From Verrucomicrobiota bacterium (GTDB lineage Bacteria; Verrucomicrobiota; Verrucomicrobiia; Chthoniobacterales; Chthoniobacteraceae): a DNA stretch of 64,000 nucleotides. The DNA lies in assembly GCA_009885995.1 (NCBI GenBank), contig VFJQ01000012.1, positions 1-64,000 on the forward strand. Reading direction: 5' to 3'. The notes below the pieces were generated by a model that saw nothing but the letters and a program-made list of their open reading frames with translations, made no database searches and was not told the origin of the DNA. Made by a program: the position numbers and the translations under genes. Positions 34,539-42,334 of this stretch are shown piece after piece (positions within the stretch are counted from its first letter, which is position 1; each line of letters starts with the position of its first letter).

Positions 34539-34748
34539 GTGGTGGACCACGGATGAGAAGTGGCAGACCCCGGATAAGGCGTGGTGGGCCACGGTAATAT
34601 TGGGATAGACCACGAAACTGTTGTGGTGGACAACGCGAGCAATGGGGTTGACCACGCTGGAAGAGGGGTGTGACACAGATATTATGGGGTCAGCCACGGA
34701 TTAGTCGTGGTGGGCCCCGTTCCATCCGTGGCTGGCCACGGTAAGTCG
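34539..34748. repeat. Ten tandem 21-bp units with palindromic core
   Basis: Ten consecutive 21-bp units align without a gap. Consensus of the first 14 positions: GTGGTGGACCACGG, whose GTGGT..ACCAC arms are a palindrome; the last seven positions vary freely. Units 1, 3 and 10 (starting 34539, 34581 and 34728) are closest to the consensus, and units 4 and 7 are the most diverged. An eleventh, decayed unit may start at 34749 (GGGGTTG...). The spacing of 21 bp is about two helical turns. The minus strand reads eight units without a stop as heptapeptides of the form VVHHxxS. The array ends about 95 bp before the ATG of the next gene. Confidence 0.9.
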
Positions 34749-34844
34749 GGGGTTGCTGTATCCATGGATCTCCGGCACCCTTTCGCCGGAGTGCGCGGCG
34801 CGATCCTCGCGCTTCACCGCGCAATCTGCCATCCCACTCACGCC

Positions 34845-35546
34845 ATGAACCGCCAGGAGTATTACCCCATCCAGAACAACGACCAGATTTCCTGGCTCGG
34901 CAACTTTCGCGGCAAGCTGCCCGGCCACTGCGACCGGCTCGGTATTGCCGCCGGGGACTACACTCCCATCCTTAAAGACGCCGCCTACCTCGCCTACCTG
35001 CTCGGCACATGGATCGGCGCCCTGCGCACCTATTCCAAGGCCTGCACGGTTTACATGGAGCTGGCGCAGATGGGCCACGGCTCCAGCGAGCGCCCGACCT
35101 TCCCCGACCCGCCTCTGCCCGACGGGGTCGAGGAGGTGCCGCCGGGCGCGCTGCGGCGCATCTTCGCCTTCGTCCAGCGCCTGAAGAAAACGCCTGACTG
35201 CGACCAGGCGACGCAGCGCGACCTCGGCCTGCTCCCGCGGCCCGACTACGCGGAACATCGCGCGCCCGGCTTCGAGCCCAGCCTGCTGCCCTGGCAGACG
35301 GGGCAGATGGTGAAGGTGCGCTTCTTCAAATACGGCCACGAGGGCGTGCTCGTGCAAAGCCGCCGGGGCGACCTCGACGGCTCGTGGGAGCAGGTGGGCG
35401 TCACGACCGCGAGCCCGTGGTTCGACAAGCGCCCGCTGCTCGTGGCCGGCCAGCCCGAGGTGCGCGAGTATCGGCTGTGCTTTTGGGACAAAGGCGAGGG
35501 GAACGGCGACTGGACCGCGGTGAGCCGGGTGACGGTGTCGCCGTAG
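34845..35546 (+). CDS. Conserved hypothetical protein (MNRxEYYP family)
   Basis: 233 residues from the ATG at 34845: MNRQEYYPIQNNDQISWLGN, FRGKLPGHCDRLGIAAGDYT. I recall proteins starting MNRxEYYP...WLxNFRxKLP as a recurrent hypothetical family, mainly from Verrucomicrobia and some Bacteroidetes, with a helical N-terminal half and a C-terminal part that looks like a fibronectin-III-like beta sandwich (here VKVRFFKYGHEGVLVQSRRG, YRLCFWDKGEGNGDWTAVSR, VTVSP). No signal peptide or membrane segment is seen. An earlier in-frame start at 34707 would run into the repeat array. It stands alone, preceded by the 21-bp array and followed by a palindromic repeat. The function is unknown. Confidence 0.75.
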   Translation: MNRQEYYPIQNNDQISWLGNFRGKLPGHCDRLGIAAGDYTPILKDAAYLAYLLGTWIGALRTYSKACTVYMELAQMGHGSSERPTFPDPPLPDGVEEVPPGALRRIFAFVQRLKKTPDCDQATQRDLGLLPRPDYAEHRAPGFEPSLLPWQTGQMVKVRFFKYGHEGVLVQSRRGDLDGSWEQVGVTTASPWFDKRPLLVAGQPEVREYRLCFWDKGEGNGDWTAVSRVTVSP

Positions 35547-35547
35547 C

Positions 35548-35588
35548 TGTCCCAGCGGACCGGTCCGCTGGGGACAGCGGACGCTACA
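35548..35588. repeat. Palindromic repeat, GTAGGGAC family (short copy)
   Basis: CTGTCCCAGCGGACCGGTCC then GCTGGGGACAGCGGACGCTA: a near-perfect inverted repeat around ACCGGT. It lies between convergent genes, where it could act as a bidirectional transcription stop. Confidence 0.75.
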
Positions 35589-35594
35589 ACTCGT

Positions 35595-38416
35595 TCACTT
35601 TGTCCCGGCCGCCTGGTGGGCGTCGTAGGCGCGCCAGAATTCGGCGACGGGGCGCGCGCCTTGGGAGCCTTCGCCGGGGTAGGCGTCGGCTTCGATGCTC
35701 TGCAAGGTCGCGCTCTCGCGCAGCGGGAGCAGGGCCGCGGGCAGCACGTCGCAATGCAGCCGTTCGAGTCGAGGGAGCTTGAGCACCGGGGTGTAATCGG
35801 TGAGCTTCTTGCAGCCGCGAAGGTTTAAGTATTTCAACGGTGCGCCCTGCAAGGGGGTGAGGTCGTTGACGGGAGTGTTGAGCAAGATGAGCGTTTCCAG
35901 CGGCAGCCCGCGCAGCGCGTCGATGTTTGCAACAAGGGTATTGCTGGCGACGAGCGAGCGCAGTGGCATCCCTTTGGCGAAGGAGAGATCGGAAAGCTTG
36001 CATCCGCTTATTGAGAGATACTGGAGGGGTATGCCTTTCAATGGGGAGCAGTCCACAACGGTGCTAGACAATATCAGATTCACCAGCGGCATGCCGCGGA
36101 GTGCGTCGATGCGGGAAACGGGCGTGGTTGTGACATCCAGATCGGTCAACGGCATTCCGGCCAGCGGTGTGAGATCGGCGACTTGGCTGCCAGAGGCATA
36201 GAGCTTTGACAGCTTCATACCAACGAGAGGTGAAAGATCGCGCACTGGGGTGTCGCGGATGCTCAACGAGCGCAAGGGCATTCCGTGGATGGGCGTGAGA
36301 TCGGTGATCTTAGTCGCTGCGATACTGAGAATTTGAAGGCGCATCCCGCGCAGCGGCTCCAGATCGGTGATCAGCGTCGAACTCGAATCCAGAACCTCGA
36401 TGGGCAATCCTCGGATTACTTCCAGAGAGCGGTGCGGCTTGCCGTTAATGTAGAGACCGAGAAAGCCGTCGCTTTGGGTTTCGAGAATGTAGTTCCCCTT
36501 GCCCAAAGTCGCGAGCAGGCGCTGGTCGGCGAGCTTGCGGCGCTCCGCAGCGCCGAGCTTGAGCTTGCCCGAGAAGGCGAGCGCGGGGCCGGTGGCTTCG
36601 ACGGTTTGCAGATGCGCGAAGACCTCGCGGGCGGCGTCGCTTTTCCACCGCTCGGCCTCGGGGGCGGCGGCGACTTTCTCCACGGCGGGGAGGATGCTGG
36701 CGAGCGGCGCGCCGGCCGGGTCGTGCTGCCGGGCGAGGCGCAGGGCTTCGGCGGCTTCGCTCCAGCGCTCCAGGGCGAGGAGCACCCACGCGCGCTGCCA
36801 CACCGCGCGCGCCGGAGCGCGGGGTCGAGCGCGAGGGCGGCGTCCAGCTTCCCCAGCGCGCTGGCGAAGCGCTGGGAGTCGGCTTCGCTCTCGGCGAGCT
36901 GGAGCAGCGCGGGGGCGCTGGCCTTCAGGTCGGCGAGAGCGGCGTTGGCTTTCGCTTCGCCTCGCTCGGCGCGTTTGCCTGCGAGCACGGCCTTGGTGCC
37001 GAGGGTCGCGCCGACCAGCAGCACGGCGGCGACGCCCGCGGCGGCGATCTTGTGGCGCCGCAGGGCGAGGAGGAGCTGTTTGCCGAGGCCGGCGTTTTCC
37101 GCGCTGGTGGCGAAGCCGCTCTGGTAGGCGAGCAGGTCGGCCTGCAACTCCTCGACGCTGCGGTAGCGGGCCGCGGGGTCGAGGGCCATGGCCTTGCGCA
37201 TCACGGCAGCGAGCGAGTCCGGGATGCGACCACCGGGAAGATGACCACCAAGACGCCAAGACGCCAAGGGGTCAGAGGTTTTGTCCCCCTTGGCGCCTTG
37301 GCGTCTTGGTGGTGAATCCAACGGCTCGATCTGTCCGCGCGCGACTTTGTCCACCATCGCCCACGCATCGTCCCCGCTCACCGACGGGCGCAGCGCGAGG
37401 AGGTGGTAGAGGATCGCCCCGAGCGCGTAGATGTCCGCGCGATGGTCCATCGTCTCCACTTCGCCGCGGGCCTGCTCGGGCGCCATGTATTGTGGCGTGC
37501 CCATGATCGTGCCGGCCATCGTGCTGCCGAGCCTGCCACTGTCGCGTGTGGCTGTGCCGATCGTCTCCGCGCTGCCGATCACCTTCGCCAGCCCCCAATC
37601 CATCACGAGCACTTCGCCGAAGTCGCCGAGCATGATGTTCTCCGGTTTGAGGTCGCGGTGGATGACACCCCGGCTGTGGGCGAAGGCGACGGCGTCGCAG
37701 GTCTTTTGGAAAATGGTGAGCAGCGCGGACAGCGGATACTTCTTCACCGTGGCCTCGGTGCCGGCGGCGAGGAGTTCGAGCACTTTCTTGAGCGTGATGC
37801 CGCGCACGAACTTCATCGTGTAGAAGAGCTGGCCCTGCTCATCGACGCCGAGTTCGTGCACCGGGACGATGTTCGGATGCTCGAGCTGGCCGGTGATCTG
37901 CGCTTCATCGACGAAGCGCGCGATGTCGGCATCCTCCGCGCCTTCGAGCATCACCTTCATCGCGACGCGGCGCTTCATCGCGGCCTGCTGCGCATCGAGG
38001 ATCGTGCCCATGCCGCCGCGCGCGACTTGCGCCCCGATGGCGTAACGCTGCGTGGCGAGCACTTCGGCGGGGATCGCTGTGTGGCCCGCGGGCGCTTCGG
38101 TCGGGAGCGTCACGGCTTCGCGTCGCAGCACGAGTGCGACATCGCCGAGGCGCACGTTTTGCCCCGGTGTGATGAGCGCGGTGCCCGCGACCGGTCGCTC
38201 ATCGCCGAAGGTGCCGTTCGAGCTGCCGAGGTCTTCGATGAGGAAGTCGTCGGCGCGGATGGTGAGCAGCGCGTGCCGGCGCGAGAGCAGCGGCGTGTCG
38301 GCGTAAATGCCGGCGCCCGGCTCGCGTCCGATGACGTATTCGCCCGGCGGTAAAGTCACCCGCGCAAGCTCGACGCCGGCGTGGCTGAGGATGACTTCGG
38401 TCTGGGGGACGTGCAT
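35595..38416 (-). CDS. FHA/Ser-Thr kinase/leucine-rich-like repeat protein, frameshifted
   Basis: Start ATG 38416 (MHVPQTEVILSHAGVELARV), matching its paralogue at 41155. Order: FHA domain with IGREPG, LLSRRHALLT and IEDLGSSNGTF (about residues 1-95); kinase (about 110-420) with VAMKVMLE, VIHRDLKPENIML, VMDWGLAKVIG (DWG for DFG) and MAPEQARGEVETMDHRADIY; a membrane helix, IAAAGVAAVLLVGATLGTKA; a TPR-like part; then 22-23-residue repeats of the form DLxPLxGMPLxxL. At about 36800-36815, in a CGCGCGCGC run, the frame is lost. Adding one base restores about 940 residues in line with the intact paralogue. A 70-bp palindromic repeat (37244-37313) is read in frame within the kinase C-lobe. Confidence 0.82.
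37244..37313. repeat. Palindromic repeat, ACCACCAAGAC family, inside the kinase domain
   Basis: Left arm ACCACCAAGACGCCAAGACG then CCAAGGGG; right arm CCCCTTGGCGCCTTGGCGTC then TTGGTGGT. It is a 70-bp almost perfect inverted repeat, read in frame by the kinase. A related copy lies at 42229-42315. Confidence 0.85.
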
Positions 38417-38464
38417 GGCCGCGGATGGTAGAGCCGCGGGTGGGAGTGACAAGCCCGCCGGAGG

Positions 38465-41155
38465 CTACTTCTTCCCCGCCGCCTGCTGCGCGTCGTAGAG
38501 CTTCCAAAACTCGGCGACCGGGCGGTCGATCGGGGTGGGGTCGCCGAAGAAGCGGTAGTTGATCGTTTTCAGCGTGGGGTGATCGCGCAGGATGGGCAGC
38601 ACGGCGGGGGTGCCGGAGCAGTGGATGGATTCGAGCTTTGGGAGATCGCGCAGCGGGGTGAAGTCGGTGATCTTCGGGTTGCCCTCGATGGCGAGGATCT
38701 TCAGGCCGAGTCCGCGCAAGGGGGCGAGGTCGGTGAGTTGCGCGAGATTGCTGATCTTGAGCACGGTCAGCGGCATGGCGCGCACGGGCCGCAGGTCGCT
38801 GACCAGGGTGCCGGAGATTTCGAGGAAGGTGACGGGGGAACGGGCGAGCGGCTCGAGGCTGGAGATGCGGGTGCCGCTGGCTTCCACATGGGCCAAGGGG
38901 GCGCCGGCGAGGGGCGCGAGGTCGGAGACGCGGGTGCCGGAGATGCCGATGCGGGTGAGCGGTGCGCCGCGCAGGGGCGTCAGATCGACGATGGACGTGC
39001 TGGAGGCGATGACGGTGTTGAGCGGCATGCCGGCGACGGGACTCAAATCGCTGACCTTCGTGCCTTCGATGTGGAGCGCGGAGAGCGCCATGCCCTTCAA
39101 GGGCGACAGGTCGTCGATGAGCGAGCTGGGGACCTTCACGGTGGTCAGACGCATCCCGCGCAAGGGCTCGAGGCTTTTGATTCTGAGGAAGCTCGCCTCA
39201 AACAAGTCGATGGGAAGCCCGCGGAGGATTTCCAGGTCGGCGACGGCGCCGGGTTTCAAGCTCAGCAGGAGGTAACCGCTCGGGGAGATGGAGACGCTGA
39301 ACTGACCCTTGCCCAGCGCCGCTTCGAGCCGTTTGCGCACGATCTCCATTCGCGCGGTCGAATTGCCGCGGAGCTTGTTGTAGAGCACGCTAGCCGGGCC
39401 GAGCGCTCCCACATCGCGCAGCAAGCTGGCGACTGGAGTGAGCAGGCTGGCGTCGAGGCGGTCCTTTGGTGTGGCGGCCATACGTTCGAGAAAGGGCAGC
39501 ACGGGCGCGCGACTGGCGCGGGCGGGATCGCGCGCGAGCGCCTCGCGGAAAGCGGGCAGGGCCTCCGCGTAGTTTTCCTGCCCGATGAGATTCCACGTGT
39601 GCTGCCAGTAGAGATCGGGCAGCGCGGGATCGAGCGCGCGGGCGGCGGCGATGTTGCGCTCGGCGGCGGCGTAGTTTTGCCCGTTCGCGTCGCTGACCGC
39701 GAGGCGCAGGAGATCGGGCGCGGTGGCTTTCAGCGCGGTGAGCGCGTGCTCGGCGCGGCGGCCTTCGACGAAGGCCTTGCTGCCGAAGCCAGCGCCGGCG
39801 AGCAGCACGAGCGCGGAGGCTGCTGCGGCGGCCTTATTTCGTTTGAGGGCGAGGAAGAGCTGTTTGGCGAGGCCGGCCTTCTCCGCGCTGGTGGCGAAGC
39901 CGTTTTGATACGCCGTGAGATCGGCCTGGAGCGCCGCGACGCTCGCGTAACGCTGCGCAGGATCGAAGGCGAGGGCCTTGCGACAAATGGCGAGCAGCGA
40001 ATCCGGCGCGGGCTTTTTCGGAGGCGTCCAGTCGATCGCGCCGCGCTTCACCTTCTCGACGACATCCCACGCGTCCATGCCGGTGAGCGTGGTGCGCAGG
40101 TGCAGGATCTCGAAGAGAATCCCGCCGAGCGCGTAGATGTCCGCGCGCTGATCCATCGTCTCGACTTCGCCGCGCGCCTGCTCGGGCGCCATGTATTGAG
40201 GCGTGCCGAGGACGCTCCCCGCCATCGTGTGACTGCTCCCGCCGGGGCTGCGCGAGCTGGCGATCTCCGGTGCGCCGAGGTCGCGCTCGGCGGTGCCGAT
40301 GACTTTCGCGAGGCCCCCGTCCATCACGAGCACTTCGCCGAAGTCGCCGAGCATGATGTTGTCGGGCTTAAGATCGCGGTGCAGCACGTCGCGGCTGTGC
40401 GCGAAAGCGATGGCGTCGCAGGTCTTTTGGAAAATGGTGAGCAGCGTCGGGAGCGGGAATTTCTTCTGCGTCCCGGCCACGCCCTGCGCGAGCAACTCGA
40501 TCACTTTCTTGAGCGTGATGCCGCGGACGAACTTCATCGTGTAGAAGAGCTGCCCCTGCTCATCGACGCCCAGCTCGTAGATCGGCACGATGCTCGGGTG
40601 CTCGAGCTGGCCGGTGATTTGCGCCTCGTCGATGAAGCGCAGCACATCGGCTTCCTCGCTGGCTTCGAGCATTACCTTCATCGCCACCTGCCGCTTCATC
40701 GCCGCCTGCTGCGCATCGAGGATCGCGCCCATGCCGCCCCGCGCGATCTGCCGGCCGATGGCGTAACGTTTTCCCGCGAGCAACTCATCCGGCAGGAAGC
40801 GCCCGATGGCCGTCTGCGCCGGCGCGAGCGAAACCCCGGGATCGCTCGGCGTGCGCTCGCGACGCAGTTCGATCTGCACGTCGCCGAGGCGGACGGCCTG
40901 GTTCGGGTAAAGGCGCGTCACGTCGGCGATGGGTTGGTCGGCGACGAAGGTGCCGTTCGAGCTGCCGAGGTCTTCGATCAGCACTTGATCGTAATTGATC
41001 GTCAGCCGCGCGTGGTGCCGCGAGATGAGCGGCGTGTCGGCAAAAATGTCGGCGTCGTCGCTGCGTCCGATGACGTATTCCCCCGGCGGCAAGCTCACCC
41101 GCGCCAACTCGACGCCGGCGTGGGTGAGGATGATCTCGATCTGCGGGACGTGCAT
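38465..41155 (-). CDS. FHA/Ser-Thr kinase/leucine-rich-like repeat membrane protein
   Basis: 896 residues. FHA domain at 1-95 (YVIGRSDDADIFADTPLISR, IEDLGSSNGTFV). The kinase at about 120-400 carries RGGMGAIL, VAMKVMLEASEE, VLHRDLKPDNIMLGDFGEVL, MDGGLAKVIG and MAPEQARGEVETMDQRADIY. The DFG motif is DGG, unusual because the middle residue packs the regulatory spine. One helix follows (AAAASALVLLAGAGFGSKAF), then a TPR-like region (about 500-590) and eight or nine 22-23-residue repeats (LSPLKGMALSALHIEGTKVS style). The C-terminus RPVAEFWKLYDAQQAAGKK matches the neighbouring paralogue. The two genes lie in tandem 48 bp apart and probably arose by duplication. It likely senses phosphothreonine inside and an unknown signal outside. 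Confidence 0.9.
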   Translation of the reverse strand: MHVPQIEIILTHAGVELARVSLPPGEYVIGRSDDADIFADTPLISRHHARLTINYDQVLIEDLGSSNGTFVADQPIADVTRLYPNQAVRLGDVQIELRRERTPSDPGVSLAPAQTAIGRFLPDELLAGKRYAIGRQIARGGMGAILDAQQAAMKRQVAMKVMLEASEEADVLRFIDEAQITGQLEHPSIVPIYELGVDEQGQLFYTMKFVRGITLKKVIELLAQGVAGTQKKFPLPTLLTIFQKTCDAIAFAHSRDVLHRDLKPDNIMLGDFGEVLVMDGGLAKVIGTAERDLGAPEIASSRSPGGSSHTMAGSVLGTPQYMAPEQARGEVETMDQRADIYALGGILFEILHLRTTLTGMDAWDVVEKVKRGAIDWTPPKKPAPDSLLAICRKALAFDPAQRYASVAALQADLTAYQNGFATSAEKAGLAKQLFLALKRNKAAAAASALVLLAGAGFGSKAFVEGRRAEHALTALKATAPDLLRLAVSDANGQNYAAAERNIAAARALDPALPDLYWQHTWNLIGQENYAEALPAFREALARDPARASRAPVLPFLERMAATPKDRLDASLLTPVASLLRDVGALGPASVLYNKLRGNSTARMEIVRKRLEAALGKGQFSVSISPSGYLLLSLKPGAVADLEILRGLPIDLFEASFLRIKSLEPLRGMRLTTVKVPSSLIDDLSPLKGMALSALHIEGTKVSDLSPVAGMPLNTVIASSTSIVDLTPLRGAPLTRIGISGTRVSDLAPLAGAPLAHVEASGTRISSLEPLARSPVTFLEISGTLVSDLRPVRAMPLTVLKISNLAQLTDLAPLRGLGLKILAIEGNPKITDFTPLRDLPKLESIHCSGTPAVLPILRDHPTLKTINYRFFGDPTPIDRPVAEFWKLYDAQQAAGKK

Positions 41156-41170
41156 GACTCGGAGCGGAGC

Positions 41171-42334
41171 CTATTTCTTCGCGGGCTTCTCGAAGAGCGC
41201 GATGGTCGTGATCGCATCGAGCGCGCGCTGGAGGACGGTGTCGCGCAGGACGGGGACGGGGAGCTTGCCTTGGCGGGCGCGGGCGGCGTCGAGCTCGGGG
41301 TTCTGGCCGGCGACGAGCGCGGCTTCGTTCATGCGCGGGCGTTCGGTCTCGACGACGAGCGGGGCGACTCCGCCATCGAGGGCGGCTTTGAGCACGCGCT
41401 CGGTTTCGTCGGCGGAGACATCAACGGCGATGTCGGGCTTCACGCCGCCGGGGAAGACGCGCACGTTTTCCGGCAGGGCGACTTCGGCGACGGCGATGCG
41501 GACTTTGCGCCCGCTCGGCAGCGGCACGTCGGCGTATTCGACTGCTTCGCCGCGCGTCTGCTGGCCGATGACGAGCGCTTTCGCCTGCGTGCGCAGGACG
41601 GCGGCGATGACTTCGCCCGCGCCAGCGGTGTCCGCGTCGGTGAGCGTGACGAGCACGCCGCTGAACGCCGGGTCCTGCTTCGACGTGAGCATGAGCTCCT
41701 GCTGCGCGCTCGGGCGGCGCACGGTGAAGAGCACGCGGCCTTTCGGGCAGAAGCGCTCGCACACTTTCGCGGCGAGCTCGAATTCGCTGCCCTCGGGCAC
41801 GGCGCGCAGGTCGAGCACGGCGGTGCGGAGGAAACGCTCGCGGAAGGTTTTCAACGCAGCGTCGAGCTCGCCGAGCGTGGCATCGGTGAGCACGCCGAGG
41901 CGGAGGTAGCCGACCCGGTTGTCGATGATCTCGGAGCGGAATGGGCTGTCCTTTGCGGTCGATGCGGGAGTGTCGAGCGGAAGGATGATGCCGGGTGCGA
42001 AACGCTCGAAGAGCCCTTGTGCGGTGGCGCGCTGGACGGCGGTTTCGTCGAGCTTGTCAGCCGCGAGGTAGTGCTCGCGAATGACGCTGAGCAGTTCCTT
42101 GAGATCGGCCTCGGGGAGGGCATCGACGGCTTCGCGCAGCGTCTTCGGACCGGGCTGGGTCTGGCGAAATTCGGGCGCCTTCGTCTCGACACGCGGTGTG
42201 GGCTCCTGCGCGAGCGCGGGCAGGACGAACCACCAGGACACCAAGGCACCAAGGATGAGAAGATGACGCGGCGCGGTCTTGCGCAGCTTCTTGGTGTCTT
42301 GGTGTCTTGGTGGTGAAATCATCCGGGTGCTCAA
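41171..42334 (-). CDS. S41-like exported pseudo-protease
   Basis: 387 residues. The fold marks of S41 (C-terminal processing) proteases are visible: VGYLRLGVLTDATLGELDAA, AVLDLRAVPEGSEFELAAKV, LPSGRKVRIAVAEVALPEN and FPGGVKPDIAV. But the nucleophile segment, usually SASASEI, reads DTAGAGEVIAA, and the catalytic Lys in the TFGKG position reads TRGEA. Both catalytic residues are therefore missing and no PDZ domain is evident. The first 40 residues, including the hydrophobic signal LLILGALVSWWFVLPALAQ, are encoded within a palindromic repeat (42229-42315). The start at 42334 is one base from the purD stop; an ATG at 42322 is an alternative. Kinase genes follow 15 bp downstream. Confidence 0.8.
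   Translation of the reverse strand: MSTRMISPPRHQDTKKLRKTAPRHLLILGALVSWWFVLPALAQEPTPRVETKAPEFRQTQPGPKTLREAVDALPEADLKELLSVIREHYLAADKLDETAVQRATAQGLFERFAPGIILPLDTPASTAKDSPFRSEIIDNRVGYLRLGVLTDATLGELDAALKTFRERFLRTAVLDLRAVPEGSEFELAAKVCERFCPKGRVLFTVRRPSAQQELMLTSKQDPAFSGVLVTLTDADTAGAGEVIAAVLRTQAKALVIGQQTRGEAVEYADVPLPSGRKVRIAVAEVALPENVRVFPGGVKPDIAVDVSADETERVLKAALDGGVAPLVVETERPRMNEAALVAGQNPELDAARARQGKLPVPVLRDTVLQRALDAITTIALFEKPAKK
42229..42315. repeat. Palindromic repeat, ACCACCAAGAC family, encoding a signal peptide
   Basis: Left arm ACCACCAGGACACCAAGGCA then CCAAGGA; right arm TTCTTGGTGTCTTGGTGTCT then TGGTGGT. The arms flank about 30 bp. On the minus strand the element is read as RHQDTKKL ... LGALVSWW, the start of the S41-like protein. 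Confidence 0.85.

Noticed and set aside
32520-34697. Minus-strand frame of about 725 codons opposite lysC and the GNAT gene
   Set aside because: Antisense shadow of lysC. Only its first part, across the 21-bp array, deserves thought, and that is treated as a repeat.
34539-34748. CRISPR array
   Set aside because: The unit is 21 bp with only seven free positions, much shorter than any CRISPR spacer, and no cas gene is in the window.
38579-42316. Very long plus-strand open frame (over 1200 codons) opposite the two kinase genes and the S41-like gene
   Set aside because: It is rich in Gly/Arg/Glu/Asp/Val and has no family pattern. The minus strand holds clear FHA, kinase and repeat motifs. Such antisense frames are common in GC-rich genomes with biased codon use.
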